From Flagellimonas sp947499585 (GTDB taxonomy: Bacteria > Bacteroidota > Bacteroidia > Flavobacteriales > Flavobacteriaceae): a DNA stretch of 64,000 bases. Every line of letters begins with the position of its first letter. The stretch's first letter is position 1. Shown piece after piece: positions 34,726-42,829 of the stretch. The position numbers were made by a program, and so were the translations under genes. The notes under the pieces were generated by a model. The model had not been told where the DNA came from. It saw only the letters and a list, made by a program, of their open reading frames with translations, and made no database searches. The stretch is taken from the NCBI RefSeq assembly GCF_044596045.1, contig NZ_CP138995.1, positions 558,001 through 622,000 on the forward strand. The letters are read 5' to 3'.

Positions 34726-35292
34726 TTAAGTAATTCGCTTTCGTATTCTGCTCAAGGCTTGAGGTGTAACCCCAATATAAGAGGCAATGTATTTTAACGG
34801 AATCTGTTTCAACAATTTGGGGCGTTCCTGAAACAGGTTCAAATAGCGTTCTTCTGCTGTTTTGCTCAGTAGGGAAATTTCTCTTTTCGACTTAATCAAA
34901 AACATATTTTCTGCCATTCTCCGCCCAATTACATTTCCGCTTTCGGTTTTTTTATACACCTCTTGCAGGTCTTTAAACGATATGCGCCACAAGGTCGCGT
35001 TGGTCAGCGTTTCGATTTGATAGGGAGAAGGTGTTTGGGTGATAAAGGAATCATAGGCCGTAACAAATTCGTTTTCAAATAAAAATCCAAGAGTTAAGTC
35101 ACTTTCTTCTTGGGGAATATAAAACCGCACTATCCCTTCCGAAATAAAAGATAGGTAGTTCTCAATTTCACCGATTTTTATAAGCGGTGTGTTTTTCTTT
35201 ACGGTTTGCTTCTGCAGTTTGGAAGAAAAGAAGTCCCAGTCAGCACTATGCATTGGATAGATACGGTCAATGAACTTTTTGATTTCTTCCAT
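34726..35292 (-). CDS. Crp/Fnr family transcription regulator
   Basis: A 188-residue regulator. Residues about 15-120 form a cyclic-nucleotide-binding-type beta-barrel (TPLIKIGEIENYLSFISEG, FITQTPSPYQIETLTNATLW). The C-terminus holds a short helix-turn-helix (LKYIASYIGVTPQALSRIRKR) typical of the Bacteroidota subgroup. No cysteines suitable for an Fnr cluster are seen. It leads the operon with DoxX. Confidence 0.88.
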   Translation of the reverse strand: MEEIKKFIDRIYPMHSADWDFFSSKLQKQTVKKNTPLIKIGEIENYLSFISEGIVRFYIPQEESDLTLGFLFENEFVTAYDSFITQTPSPYQIETLTNATLWRISFKDLQEVYKKTESGNVIGRRMAENMFLIKSKREISLLSKTAEERYLNLFQERPKLLKQIPLKYIASYIGVTPQALSRIRKRIT

Positions 35293-35388
35293 GCTATATT
35301 TTTGCTAGTGGGAACGCCCGATACGTGAAGTTTGGCATTTTTCGTCAAAATAAGACGCTTCTATTGGAGTGGCCTTACATAAGTTTGT

Positions 35389-35408
35389 AACTCGTGCGAG
35401 CAAGGGGC
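35389..35408. repeat. REP-like tail, copy 2
   Basis: AACTCGTGCGAGCAAGGGGC matches 33591-33610 at 18 of 20 positions. The left arm of the hairpin is degraded here (AAGTTTGTAACTCGTGC). It lies just 3' of the 95-residue membrane protein gene, as copy 1 lies 3' of the TIMP-like gene. Confidence 0.55.
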
Positions 35409-35415
35409 CCTTAAA

Positions 35416-35703
35416 TTATCTCCAAATCATTTCATTTATGTTATCTACCATAGAAATCACTATAAGCAGAATAACCAATGGAATTAAAAGCCTGATATAC
35501 TTTTTTAATTCACTTGTATTAAAAACTTTAAACACTAACCAAAGCATGAATATCCAAAAAAGGATATTTGCTGTTCCTCCAATTAATCCTAGATTAAAAG
35601 CTGAAATATTGTAGTGAATTAATAGATAAGGTCCAGACAACCGCAGACCTAATCGAATTACTGAAAATATAATTGCTAGATAGAATAAGTTTCTGGTTGT
35701 CAT
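35416..35703 (-). CDS. Small hypothetical membrane protein
   Basis: A 95-residue protein with three hydrophobic segments (LFYLAIIFSVIRLGLRL, LIGGTANILFWIFMLWLVF, IRLLIPLVILLIVISMV). No family recognised. It is bounded by a REP-like tail on its 3' side and a TAAGTGAAGTT repeat on its 5' side, the same arrangement as the TIMP-like gene. Function unknown. Confidence 0.55.
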   Translation of the reverse strand: MTTRNLFYLAIIFSVIRLGLRLSGPYLLIHYNISAFNLGLIGGTANILFWIFMLWLVFKVFNTSELKKYIRLLIPLVILLIVISMVDNINEMIWR

Positions 35704-35784
35704 CTTTGAAAAGTATAATGATTTAAAATAAGATTTTTTTCTAATAAATTATATCGTCCGATACTGAAACAAGTTTAGTACAAG

Positions 35785-35807
35785 TAAGTGAAGTTCGAGA
35801 ATTTTTT
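35785..35807. repeat. Dispersed repeat TAAGTGAAGTT, copy 2
   Basis: The 11-base core TAAGTGAAGTT continues as CGAGAATTTTTT. It sits between the 279-residue gene stop and the 5' side of the small membrane protein gene. Confidence 0.5.
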
Positions 35808-35821
35808 GTTGGAAATCAAAA

Positions 35822-36661
35822 CTAAAAACCATCAACACCATTTGGCCCTTCTACCCAGTATGAGGTTCTGTACCATTTATTTTTAAAATACATCGCTATA
35901 ATTGAATACATATATGCAGAATCCTCATCACCTTCTGAAGTAATAGTATCTTTTACCTCTTCATGGTACATTAAGACTTCGTCCTGACCATCATTATTAA
36001 AATCTATTCCTGTTTTGTACAATGTTCCTGGAAAATCTTTTCCTCCAAAATTTATGGTGTCTCTATTTATTTTCGCTCTTTCAAGGTCTGCATGTTCCAT
36101 GAAATTACATGTGACAAATAGTACAGGAGACCTGAAGTCGAACTGATTTGCTTGCCTATATACTATTGGGACCATTCCTTTATCGATAATGTCATATTTT
36201 CCATATGGATAAAAGGTAGGGTACCTTAGGCCTATTAGAGAATCCAAAGTCATTTTAACGAGCTTATCATTTTTAATCATTAAAACATGAAGCGGTTTTT
36301 CAAATTCGATTGTTTGAATTTGCTTTCCAAATCGACTTTCCCAATGAGCTGGGTTTGAAATTGGTTGATTTTTAGCTAGACTGTTTATAACATCGATTTT
36401 AAGGAAGTAATCCAATTCATTCCTGTTGATTATTATTTTATCGTCATCAAGAGTTGATTTTGGCAGTATTTGTTCCCAAAGATTATCGTCTAGAGCCGAT
36501 TCTGATTTTACTTCAAACTCCCATCGTTTAATTTCGTTGCCCCATAAGCTTCCAAACCTAGAACAAGAATCTAAATGGAATCTATTTTCAAACAACTCCT
36601 TTTGGGCAAGACATTCAACACTGCAGCATAAAATTGTTATCCAGACTAAAGTACTTTTCAT
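35822..36661 (-). CDS. Hypothetical exported protein
   Basis: A 279-residue protein with a signal peptide (residues 1-19, ending CLA-Q). The remainder is soluble, with a C-terminal part reading DFNNDGQDEVLMYHEE (an Asp-rich FG-GAP-like or calcium-loop-like motif) near residues 220-240. No family is recognised. It is bounded by TAAGTGAAGTT repeats on both sides, and nothing nearby suggests a role. Confidence 0.6.
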   Translation of the reverse strand: MKSTLVWITILCCSVECLAQKELFENRFHLDSCSRFGSLWGNEIKRWEFEVKSESALDDNLWEQILPKSTLDDDKIIINRNELDYFLKIDVINSLAKNQPISNPAHWESRFGKQIQTIEFEKPLHVLMIKNDKLVKMTLDSLIGLRYPTFYPYGKYDIIDKGMVPIVYRQANQFDFRSPVLFVTCNFMEHADLERAKINRDTINFGGKDFPGTLYKTGIDFNNDGQDEVLMYHEEVKDTITSEGDEDSAYMYSIIAMYFKNKWYRTSYWVEGPNGVDGF

Positions 36662-36707
36662 TTTCTATAGATATTATGGGCAATTCTGAAAATATGTTTA
36701 GCTCAAC

Positions 36708-36729
36708 TAAGTGAAGTTCGTAGGTTTTT
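36708..36729. repeat. Dispersed repeat TAAGTGAAGTT, copy 3
   Basis: The core TAAGTGAAGTT continues as CGTAGGTTTTT. It lies on the 5' side of the 279-residue exported protein gene. Confidence 0.5.
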
Positions 36730-36865
36730 GGTTAAACTAGTCACCAAAATTGACAGATAGGTGTTCTGAGTAAACTTATAGTGTTAAATCCTAGTGCTTT
36801 TTACCACCATTAAAATGGATATCAATCATTTCCGCCTGTCATTTATCCAATAAATGAATCTGTTA

Positions 36866-36885
36866 AACAGACTCGCTGGTCGGTT
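36866..36885. promoter_or_regulatory. TetR-type operator candidate C
   Basis: AACAGACTCGCTGGTCGGTT. With flanks, AAACAGAC and GTCGGTTT form arms with one mismatch around a six-base centre. It lies 149 bases before the TetR ATG. Confidence 0.5.
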
Positions 36886-36893
36886 TCCTTTTT

Positions 36894-36920
36894 AAGGGCT
36901 CCCTCTTTTAGGCCCTTTTT
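36894..36920 (+). terminator. Orphan intrinsic terminator
   Basis: AAGGGC (36894-36899) and GCCCTT (36912-36917) form a 6-bp stem followed by a T-run to 36920. There is no plus-strand gene just upstream, so it would end a short leader or small RNA that starts near operator C. Confidence 0.45.
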
Positions 36921-36988
36921 CTACTTTTCACCGATTTTTCCTACAACTACATCCTCATTTCTTTCGGTTGGGGTTAATCTGCCGAATC

Positions 36989-37017
36989 TTTGTTACAGAC
37001 TTAACGGTCTATTTAAC
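36989..37017 (+). promoter_or_regulatory. Candidate promoter of the TetR gene
   Basis: TTTG (36989-36992), a 17-base spacer and TATTTAAC (37010-37017, a partial TAnnTTTG). Operator D occupies the whole spacer, the expected layout for autorepression. Confidence 0.4.
36994..37013. promoter_or_regulatory. TetR-type operator candidate D
   Basis: TACAGACTTAACGGTCTATT. The arms AGAC and GTCT flank six bases. It lies between the -33 and -7 elements of the candidate TetR promoter. Confidence 0.55.
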
Positions 37018-37033
37018 CCAAAACCTAAATCTT

Positions 37034-37651
37034 ATGGAAAAGAACCTAAAAAGACGCGAAACCATGCATCGTTTATGTGCCAAAGGCCTAGAAATATTTC
37101 ATGAAAAAGGCTATTACAATACCAGTTTAGATGATATTCTAAAAGAACTAGAGCTTTCTAAAGGTGCATTTTATCATCACTTTAAATCTAAAGAAGATTA
37201 CTTTATAAGCATTATACAAAACCTTGTTGTTCAAAAAGTGTATGCCTTATTGGTTGAACCTTTGAACACTCATGAAAATCCATTACCTATTATTTTAGAT
37301 AGTTTGGAAAATGCTTTGGAACCTGGCAAACGTAATGAAATGGCCTATGGGTTTATGTTAAATGACTTTCTGACCGAATTCAACAAACGTAATTCAGAAA
37401 TCAGCAAGTACCTTAAGGATATCCTTAAAGTATGGGAGGTAAATCTGGTCTCTGTATTGAAAAAAGGTAAAATTGATGGCCATATTGCCCGCCATATCGA
37501 TTGCGAAGGAGTGGCTACCTATATTATTGCTTCGTATTTGGGAATGCGTTCCCTATTAATGGATAGTACTAACAGGCAATTAAAGTACCAATACGTACAA
37601 CAGTTAAAACACTATTTTAGTTCCATTGCAGAACGCAAGGTGATAGCTTAA
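37034..37651 (+). CDS. TetR family transcription regulator
   Basis: A 205-residue regulator from the ATG at 37034 (MEKNLKRRETM). An upstream in-frame ATG at 36968 would run through the operator and promoter and is unlikely. The N-terminal domain has the TetR helix-turn-helix (LEIFHEKGYYNTSLDDILKE, then LSKGAFYHHFKSKEDYF). The C-terminal ligand domain is helical and unspecific. Two similar inverted repeats lie in its own upstream region and two more at 24.2-24.3 kb before the ArsS cluster. The stop overlaps that of the convergent GT9 gene by 4 bases. Confidence 0.92.
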   Translation: MEKNLKRRETMHRLCAKGLEIFHEKGYYNTSLDDILKELELSKGAFYHHFKSKEDYFISIIQNLVVQKVYALLVEPLNTHENPLPIILDSLENALEPGKRNEMAYGFMLNDFLTEFNKRNSEISKYLKDILKVWEVNLVSVLKKGKIDGHIARHIDCEGVATYIIASYLGMRSLLMDSTNRQLKYQYVQQLKHYFSSIAERKVIA

Positions 37652-38694
37652 GAAGCTAACAGCTGGCTTATTTTGGTGACTACCTGCTCTGGAGTTATGG
37701 ATTGCATGACATTCTCATATCCTTTTGGAAGTTTGTTGCCATACACAGAGGTTGGAATCAATGGAAACTGTTTGCGGTCCGACAGCAATGCATTTTCCAA
37801 AGATTGATTAAAAGGATAAAAACCAGCATAAGGGTGCGTAAGCCCCCAAAGCGTTACCACAGGAATACCATGATTGGCTGCCAAATGTGCATTGCCGCTA
37901 TCCATGGAGAGCATTAGATCCAAATTTGAAATCAGTGATAATTCTTCCGACAGATTAAGCTTTCCTGCCATGTTAACTACGCCTTCGAATTCTTTTTCAA
38001 TACCTTCTAACTGTTTGATTTCATTGGCGCCACCACCAAATAACGCTATTTTATACTTTTCGGTATCGTTTAGTTTTTTGATTACCTCTTTCATCAAACT
38101 GAGTGGATACATTTTACCTTCATGGGCAGCAAAAGGAGCTATCCCCACCCATTTTTTAGTATCCTGCCCAACCAATTCAAGTACTTTTTCTGAAAGTGGT
38201 TGACGCTCCAATAATTTTGTGTTGGATAAATCTATTGGAAATCCCAACTCCGTAAAAACATCTGCATAGCGCTGATGGGTACTTTTTAATTGTTGGAAGA
38301 TTTTATTTTTGGAACGCGTAAGTGCTTTTTTATCCGTGCGACCCTTATCAATCTGAACAAAATGTGTTTTATCCAACGCAAAATACTTTTTCAGAATTCG
38401 GCTACGGAGCACATTGTGCAGGTCTGCAACATAATTAATATCCAATTTTTTCAATTCCTGATATAAGCGCCATAATCCAACTAGACCTTTATGGTTTTTT
38501 TTCACATCGGCCTCGTACACCTCAACATTTTTCAATCCAGAAAAAATAGGGGCAAATGGTTTTTTAGTAAGAACGGTAATCTTTAGTTCAGGATTTTTGT
38601 CCAGCAATGCAATCAGAACAGGAATGGTCATCGCCACATCTCCCATTGCAGATAGCCTAATGACCAAAATATGGGACTTACCCTTTTTGTCCAC
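37648..38694 (-). CDS. Glycosyltransferase family 9 (heptosyltransferase-like)
   Basis: A 348-residue GT-B enzyme. The N-terminus ILVIRLSAMGDVAMTIPVL is the GT9 hallmark, and the C-terminal nucleotide-binding part includes MLSMDSGNAHLAANHGIPVVTLWG. It probably adds a heptose or other sugar to the lipid A-core. It overlaps the upstream DUF4254 gene by 17 bases, a pairing I recall as common in Flavobacteriaceae. Confidence 0.9.
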   Translation of the reverse strand: MDKKGKSHILVIRLSAMGDVAMTIPVLIALLDKNPELKITVLTKKPFAPIFSGLKNVEVYEADVKKNHKGLVGLWRLYQELKKLDINYVADLHNVLRSRILKKYFALDKTHFVQIDKGRTDKKALTRSKNKIFQQLKSTHQRYADVFTELGFPIDLSNTKLLERQPLSEKVLELVGQDTKKWVGIAPFAAHEGKMYPLSLMKEVIKKLNDTEKYKIALFGGGANEIKQLEGIEKEFEGVVNMAGKLNLSEELSLISNLDLMLSMDSGNAHLAANHGIPVVTLWGLTHPYAGFYPFNQSLENALLSDRKQFPLIPTSVYGNKLPKGYENVMQSITPEQVVTKISQLLAS

Positions 38695-39283
38695 GGAGTA
38701 CCGGGTTTAATTCGTCATCATTGTACATTTTCATCTGTTTATAGACTTTCATATACTTATTTCCTGCTTCAATATCCGTCAATAATTGGTCAATAGCTGT
38801 GGTAAGATCTTTCTTTTGTTCCAATAGTACAGCCAACTTATCATTGCATTTGGCAATATGTTCTGGAGAAGCATCCGTTCGGTTTGCCTCTTCTTCCATG
38901 TGGTAAATCTTCAAAGCCAAAATGGAAAGTCGGTCAAAAGCCCAGGCTGGGCTTTCAGTATTTATAGTGGCTCCTTTCTTTATCTCAACAGATTGATATT
39001 TGTTCAAAAAATAACCATCAATGTATTCCACTAAATCTGTTCGGTCTTGATTGCTGGCATCTATTTTTCGTTTAAGATCTAGAGCATCATCAGGGTTTAT
39101 AGACGGGTCCCGAATAATATCTTCATAATGCCATTGCACAGTATCAATCCAATTTTTCCTGTATAACAAATGCTCTACCTTCTCTTTTGGATAGGGATTC
39201 ACAAATTCTTGGCAGACATCATCTTTAAGATGATATGTAAGTATACTTTCCTGAAAAATATTGAAGGCAAATGAGCTAAACAT
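38678..39283 (-). CDS. DUF4254 family protein
   Basis: A 201-residue soluble, mostly helical and charged protein. WHYEDIIRDPSINPDDALDLKRKIDASNQ, here described as the conserved acidic helix region at about residues 50-80, and ESPAWAFDRLSILALKIYHM near residue 105 fit DUF4254. It has no known biochemical role but is translationally coupled (17-base overlap) to the GT9 gene, suggesting a role in LPS core assembly. Confidence 0.75.
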   Translation of the reverse strand: MFSSFAFNIFQESILTYHLKDDVCQEFVNPYPKEKVEHLLYRKNWIDTVQWHYEDIIRDPSINPDDALDLKRKIDASNQDRTDLVEYIDGYFLNKYQSVEIKKGATINTESPAWAFDRLSILALKIYHMEEEANRTDASPEHIAKCNDKLAVLLEQKKDLTTAIDQLLTDIEAGNKYMKVYKQMKMYNDDELNPVLRGQKG

Positions 39284-39321
39284 GGACCAATTAATTTAGC
39301 ACAAAGATATTGCTTTATGGT

Positions 39322-40254
39322 TTACAGATTAAGTTCTAACAGAAAAAGGACAAAGGACAAAGCAATACATATTCCTACTACAACTTCCTTGAGCTTAGCC
39401 TTTTTGATAGTCTCAACATAATTGGTTAAAAAAACCGCTGTTGGAAAAAATGTAATTAAAACGGGAGAGGAATCAACAGATTTGAAAAGGTTAATGAAGG
39501 CCCCAAAAATAAAAGCCAAGAAAACAATACGCAACGGCACCAATTTTCCCCCTCCTTTCTTTCTCACTTTTAAGAAAACCAAAGACATGACCACTACTAA
39601 TAAAAAGACATAGATCAATAGTTTTATTATAGCTGGTTCTGTAAAAAAATCAGTTTTTAAAAAGCCTATTGAAAATCTATAATGGTCCGCAAAAAAAGAA
39701 AGTTCTCCGTTAACCTTTAAAAAAGTAAAGACCAAGATGAAAAAGGTTAAAATACCAACGATTGGGACCAGCCAGTTTTTAAATGTCTTTCTATCATAAA
39801 CATTGATGACAAAAAAAACCAAAAGAAAAAACATCACAGCCCAATCGTAAAAAAGACTTGCAATACAGATTAAGAGTGATGCATCAAAAATCTTATGCTT
39901 AACATTTTTAATCGATTTAACCGCCAATAACCTCCAAACAGCGAGCAATAAAAAAAAGTTGCAGAAAATAGCATTTTTATCTCCAAGGACCTTTGAAAAA
40001 GCAACGAACAGCAAAACAAAAAAAAAGATAGCATACGAGCTGAAATCAGTTACCTTTTCGGTCCTGATAATTCTACTGATAACATAAATAGAGAGCAAAA
40101 GTGTCCCAACCGTTAAAACATCTAACGGAATGGTGTCCACATTAATCCCTTGATTTGCTTCAAAAAAAACAAAAACGCTGTAAAAGAGGAATAGGAAAAC
40201 CGATAGAACAATATAGTTTATGGGTTTTGTTTTTCCGAAAAAGCTTGAAATCAT
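39322..40254 (-). CDS. DUF6427-like multi-spanning membrane protein
   Basis: A 310-residue protein with about eight to nine transmembrane helices and almost no soluble domains. The start SSFFGKTKPINYIVLSV is what I recall for the flavobacterial DUF6427 family, usually next to purD. Function unknown. It is divergent from the 73-residue gene at 40294, whose promoter overlaps its start codon region. Confidence 0.65.
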   Translation of the reverse strand: MISSFFGKTKPINYIVLSVFLFLFYSVFVFFEANQGINVDTIPLDVLTVGTLLLSIYVISRIIRTEKVTDFSSYAIFFFVLLFVAFSKVLGDKNAIFCNFFLLLAVWRLLAVKSIKNVKHKIFDASLLICIASLFYDWAVMFFLLVFFVINVYDRKTFKNWLVPIVGILTFFILVFTFLKVNGELSFFADHYRFSIGFLKTDFFTEPAIIKLLIYVFLLVVVMSLVFLKVRKKGGGKLVPLRIVFLAFIFGAFINLFKSVDSSPVLITFFPTAVFLTNYVETIKKAKLKEVVVGICIALSFVLFLLELNL

Positions 40255-40274
40255 GTTTGGTTTTACTACTTTTG
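40245..40274 (+). promoter_or_regulatory. Bacteroidota-type promoter of the 73-residue gene
   Basis: TTG (40245-40247), a 19-base spacer and an exact TACTTTTG (40267-40274). The ATG is 20 bases further on. The -33 element lies inside the first codons of the divergent membrane protein gene. Confidence 0.65.
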
Positions 40275-40293
40275 TAAAGTAAATATAGCTAAG

Positions 40294-40515
40294 ATGAGCA
40301 AGTTTTTTTACGGCATTGAAGACTTATTTGTAAATGGTCTTTTTGCTCCTTATGATTTTTTCCGTTTTATGCAAAGTTGGTGGTCTTCTAACGCTGTAAA
40401 CTGGATTTTTGCAATTATTGGTTTTGTAGCCATGGTCTATTGGATGAACCAGTTGAAAATTTTCAACGATAGCGGTGAAGAGGACAAGAGTATTACCTCC
40501 CATTCCTATCTATAA
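40294..40515 (+). CDS. DUF6341-like small membrane protein
   Basis: A 73-residue protein with one central transmembrane helix (WIFAIIGFVAMVYWMNQL), preceded by an amphipathic segment (FFYGIEDLFVNGLFAPYDFF) and ending in KSITSHSYL. Size, layout and position beside purD match a small conserved flavobacterial protein (DUF6341, recalled). Function unknown. It has its own good promoter and its stop overlaps the convergent purD stop by 6 bases. Confidence 0.7.
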   Translation: MSKFFYGIEDLFVNGLFAPYDFFRFMQSWWSSNAVNWIFAIIGFVAMVYWMNQLKIFNDSGEEDKSITSHSYL

Positions 40516-41784
40516 ATCGAACCCGAGGTCTTTTCTGTAGTACATTCGATCAAAATGTAATTTTTCTATATTTTGATAGGATTTTTGTAGTGCTTCCTGA
40601 AAATCATTTCCAAGGGAAGTAATGGCAATAACACGCCCTCCGTTGGTAACCACCTTTCCGTCACTTTTCTTTGTTCCAGCATGAAAGACCAAGGAATCTT
40701 TTATATTCTCAATCCCTGTGATTTCTTTTCCTTTTTCATACGTTTCTGGATAACCTCCCGAAACCGCCATTACCGTTGTAGCGGTTCTTTGATCTATATC
40801 AAGATTGATTTCATTTAATTTTCCTTTGGCCATCGCTGTAAGGATATCAACCAAATCATTTTTAATTCTAGGAACAACAACCTCAGTCTCTGGGTCACCC
40901 ATGCGTACATTGTACTCTATGACCTTTGGTTCTTCCTCAACTTTTATCAATCCTATAAAGATGAATCCTACATATGGTAAATTATCCTTTTTAAGACCTT
41001 CTACGGTAGGCTTCACTACTTGTTGCTCTATTTTATGTAAAAAGGATTCGTCTGCAAAAGGAACCGGGGAAATGGCTCCCATGCCCCCTGTGTTAAGGCC
41101 CGTGTCTCCTTCACCAATGCGTTTGTAATCTTTTGCGGTAGGAAGTATTTTATAATTTGTGCCATCAGTTAGCACAAAACAGCTTAATTCTATCCCGTCC
41201 AAAAATTCCTCAATCACCACGGTTGCACTAGCGAAACCAAACTTGGAATCCAATAACATGGATTTAAGCTCTGCTTTTGCTTCATCCAACTCTTGAAGAA
41301 TCAACACCCCTTTGCCAGCAGCTAATCCATCAGCTTTAAGAACGTATGGCGGTTTTAATGTTTCCAAAAAGGCGTATCCTTTCTCTACCGTTTCTGAAGT
41401 AAAACTTTCATATGCAGCTGTTGGAATCTGATGGCGCATCATAAACTCTTTGGCAAATTCTTTACTCCCTTCCAGTTCTGCAGCAGCTTGTTGTGGCCCT
41501 ATGACTGAAACATCTTTTAGCGCATCATCATTCAAGAAAAAATCATGAACTCCATTCACTAATGGATCCTCTGGACCAACCACAACCAAATCTATCTTTT
41601 CGGCCAAAACCAATGCTTTAATACTTTCAAAATCGTTTACCCCAACTTCAACATTGGTTGCAATTTCTGAAGTGCCTGCATTGCCTGGTGCAACAAACAG
41701 TTGTTCAAGTTTAGTGCTTTGTGAGATTTTAAGGGCTATCGCATGTTCGCGACCCCCTGAGCCAAGGACTAGAATGTTCATCAA
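40510..41784 (-). CDS. purD: Phosphoribosylamine-glycine ligase
   Basis: A 424-residue ATP-grasp enzyme of purine synthesis that makes glycinamide ribonucleotide. MNILVLGSGGREHAIALKIS at the start, LKADGLAAGKGVLI for ATP binding, GDTGLNTGGMGA and NVRMGDPETEVVVPR are standard PurD signatures. Length is normal. The start may be either of two adjacent ATG codons. A 20-base perfect palindrome lies 31 bases upstream. Confidence 0.97.
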   Translation of the reverse strand: MMNILVLGSGGREHAIALKISQSTKLEQLFVAPGNAGTSEIATNVEVGVNDFESIKALVLAEKIDLVVVGPEDPLVNGVHDFFLNDDALKDVSVIGPQQAAAELEGSKEFAKEFMMRHQIPTAAYESFTSETVEKGYAFLETLKPPYVLKADGLAAGKGVLILQELDEAKAELKSMLLDSKFGFASATVVIEEFLDGIELSCFVLTDGTNYKILPTAKDYKRIGEGDTGLNTGGMGAISPVPFADESFLHKIEQQVVKPTVEGLKKDNLPYVGFIFIGLIKVEEEPKVIEYNVRMGDPETEVVVPRIKNDLVDILTAMAKGKLNEINLDIDQRTATTVMAVSGGYPETYEKGKEITGIENIKDSLVFHAGTKKSDGKVVTNGGRVIAITSLGNDFQEALQKSYQNIEKLHFDRMYYRKDLGFDL

Positions 41785-41814
41785 TCAAAATTTTGGCTAA
41801 AATAAACCAATTCA

Positions 41815-41834
41815 GATATCGGATATCCGATATC
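41815..41834. repeat. 20-base perfect palindrome upstream of purD
   Basis: GATATCGGATATCCGATATC reads identically on both strands without a loop. It lies between the stop of the UXS-type gene and the start of purD, so it could be an operator for purD or part of a short hairpin terminator for the polysaccharide operon. Confidence 0.6.
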
Positions 41835-41839
41835 AGTAT

Positions 41840-42826
41840 TTATTTCCCATTCAAATGTGAAAAATCACGATGCTCCTTGCCATGTAATTCCTCTGGTGAT
41901 AGCGATTTGAAGTATTCATATACCATTTTTAGCCCTTCTGAACGATGCACTTTAGGTTCCCAATCCAAAATTTCCTTGGCCCTAGTGATATCAGGTTGAC
42001 GCTGCAAAGGATCATCCTGAGGCAATGGTTTGAATATTATTTTTTGATCTGTTCCGGTAAGCTTAATGATTTCCTCAGCGAATTCCAGAATTGTGGTTTC
42101 ATCTGGATTACCTATGTTGACGGGAAGATGGTAGTTGCTCATCAATAAGCGATAGATGCCTTCAACCTGATCATCTATATACGTAAAAGATCTTGTTTGG
42201 GACCCATCTCCAAAAACCGTTAAATCCTCACCCCGAAGCGCTTGCCCCATAAAGGCTGGAACCACTCGCCCATCATTCAAGCGCATTCTTGAACCATAGG
42301 TATTAAAAATGCGAACGATACGGGTATCCAATCCATGATGAGTATGATACGCCATGGTTATTGACTCCATAAAACGTTTGGCCTCATCATATACCCCTCT
42401 AGGTCCAATAGGACTTACATTGCCATAGTACTCTTCATTCTGCGGATGTACTAAAGGATCTCCATATACTTCTGAGGTTGATGCCACCAGAATCCTGGCA
42501 TCTTTTTCCTTGGCAAGACCTAACAAATTCAAGGTGCCCAGGGAACCTACTTTTAGGGTTTCAATCGGAATCTTTAAATAATCAATTGGACTTGCCGGAG
42601 ATGCAAAGTGCAGGATGTAATCCAAATCTCCTCCTATATGCACGAAAGTTGAAACGTCATGGTGATGGAATTCAAAACGCTCATGTGGAAACAGATGCTC
42701 AATGTTTTTGAGATCTCCTGTAATAAGATTATCCATCCCAATTACGTGATGGCCTTCGGCTATAAATCTATCGCAAAGATGTGAGCCAAGGAAGCCCGCT
42801 GCGCCTGTTATTAGGGTTTTTTTCAT
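41840..42826 (-). CDS. UDP-glucuronate decarboxylase-type NAD-dependent epimerase (UXS-like)
   Basis: A 328-residue extended SDR enzyme. GAAGFLGSHL binds NAD, STSEVYGDP and GVYDEAKRFME carry the Ser and Tyr-x3-Lys catalytic residues, and SYTYIDD-like FTYIDDQVEGIYRL follows. The LHFASPASPIDYLKIPIETL segment is typical of UDP-xylose synthase, which converts UDP-glucuronate to UDP-xylose. It is the last gene of the leftward polysaccharide locus in this window, 3 bases after the priming transferase gene. Confidence 0.88.
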   Translation of the reverse strand: MKKTLITGAAGFLGSHLCDRFIAEGHHVIGMDNLITGDLKNIEHLFPHERFEFHHHDVSTFVHIGGDLDYILHFASPASPIDYLKIPIETLKVGSLGTLNLLGLAKEKDARILVASTSEVYGDPLVHPQNEEYYGNVSPIGPRGVYDEAKRFMESITMAYHTHHGLDTRIVRIFNTYGSRMRLNDGRVVPAFMGQALRGEDLTVFGDGSQTRSFTYIDDQVEGIYRLLMSNYHLPVNIGNPDETTILEFAEEIIKLTGTDQKIIFKPLPQDDPLQRQPDITRAKEILDWEPKVHRSEGLKMVYEYFKSLSPEELHGKEHRDFSHLNGK

Positions 42827-42829
42827 AAG

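Larger units (their letters stand above)
36662..37033. other. Intergenic region upstream of the TetR gene
   Basis: 372 bases without a recognisable gene. It contains dispersed repeat copy 3, operator C, an orphan intrinsic terminator, and a promoter overlapped by operator D, each listed separately. No coding potential was seen. Confidence 0.65.

Noticed and set aside
33579..36729. Integron attC array
   Set aside because: Repeats occur between small genes, but the conserved core GTTRRRY/RYYYAAC pairs are not seen and no integrase gene is present; a REP-like or other short repeat is a better description.
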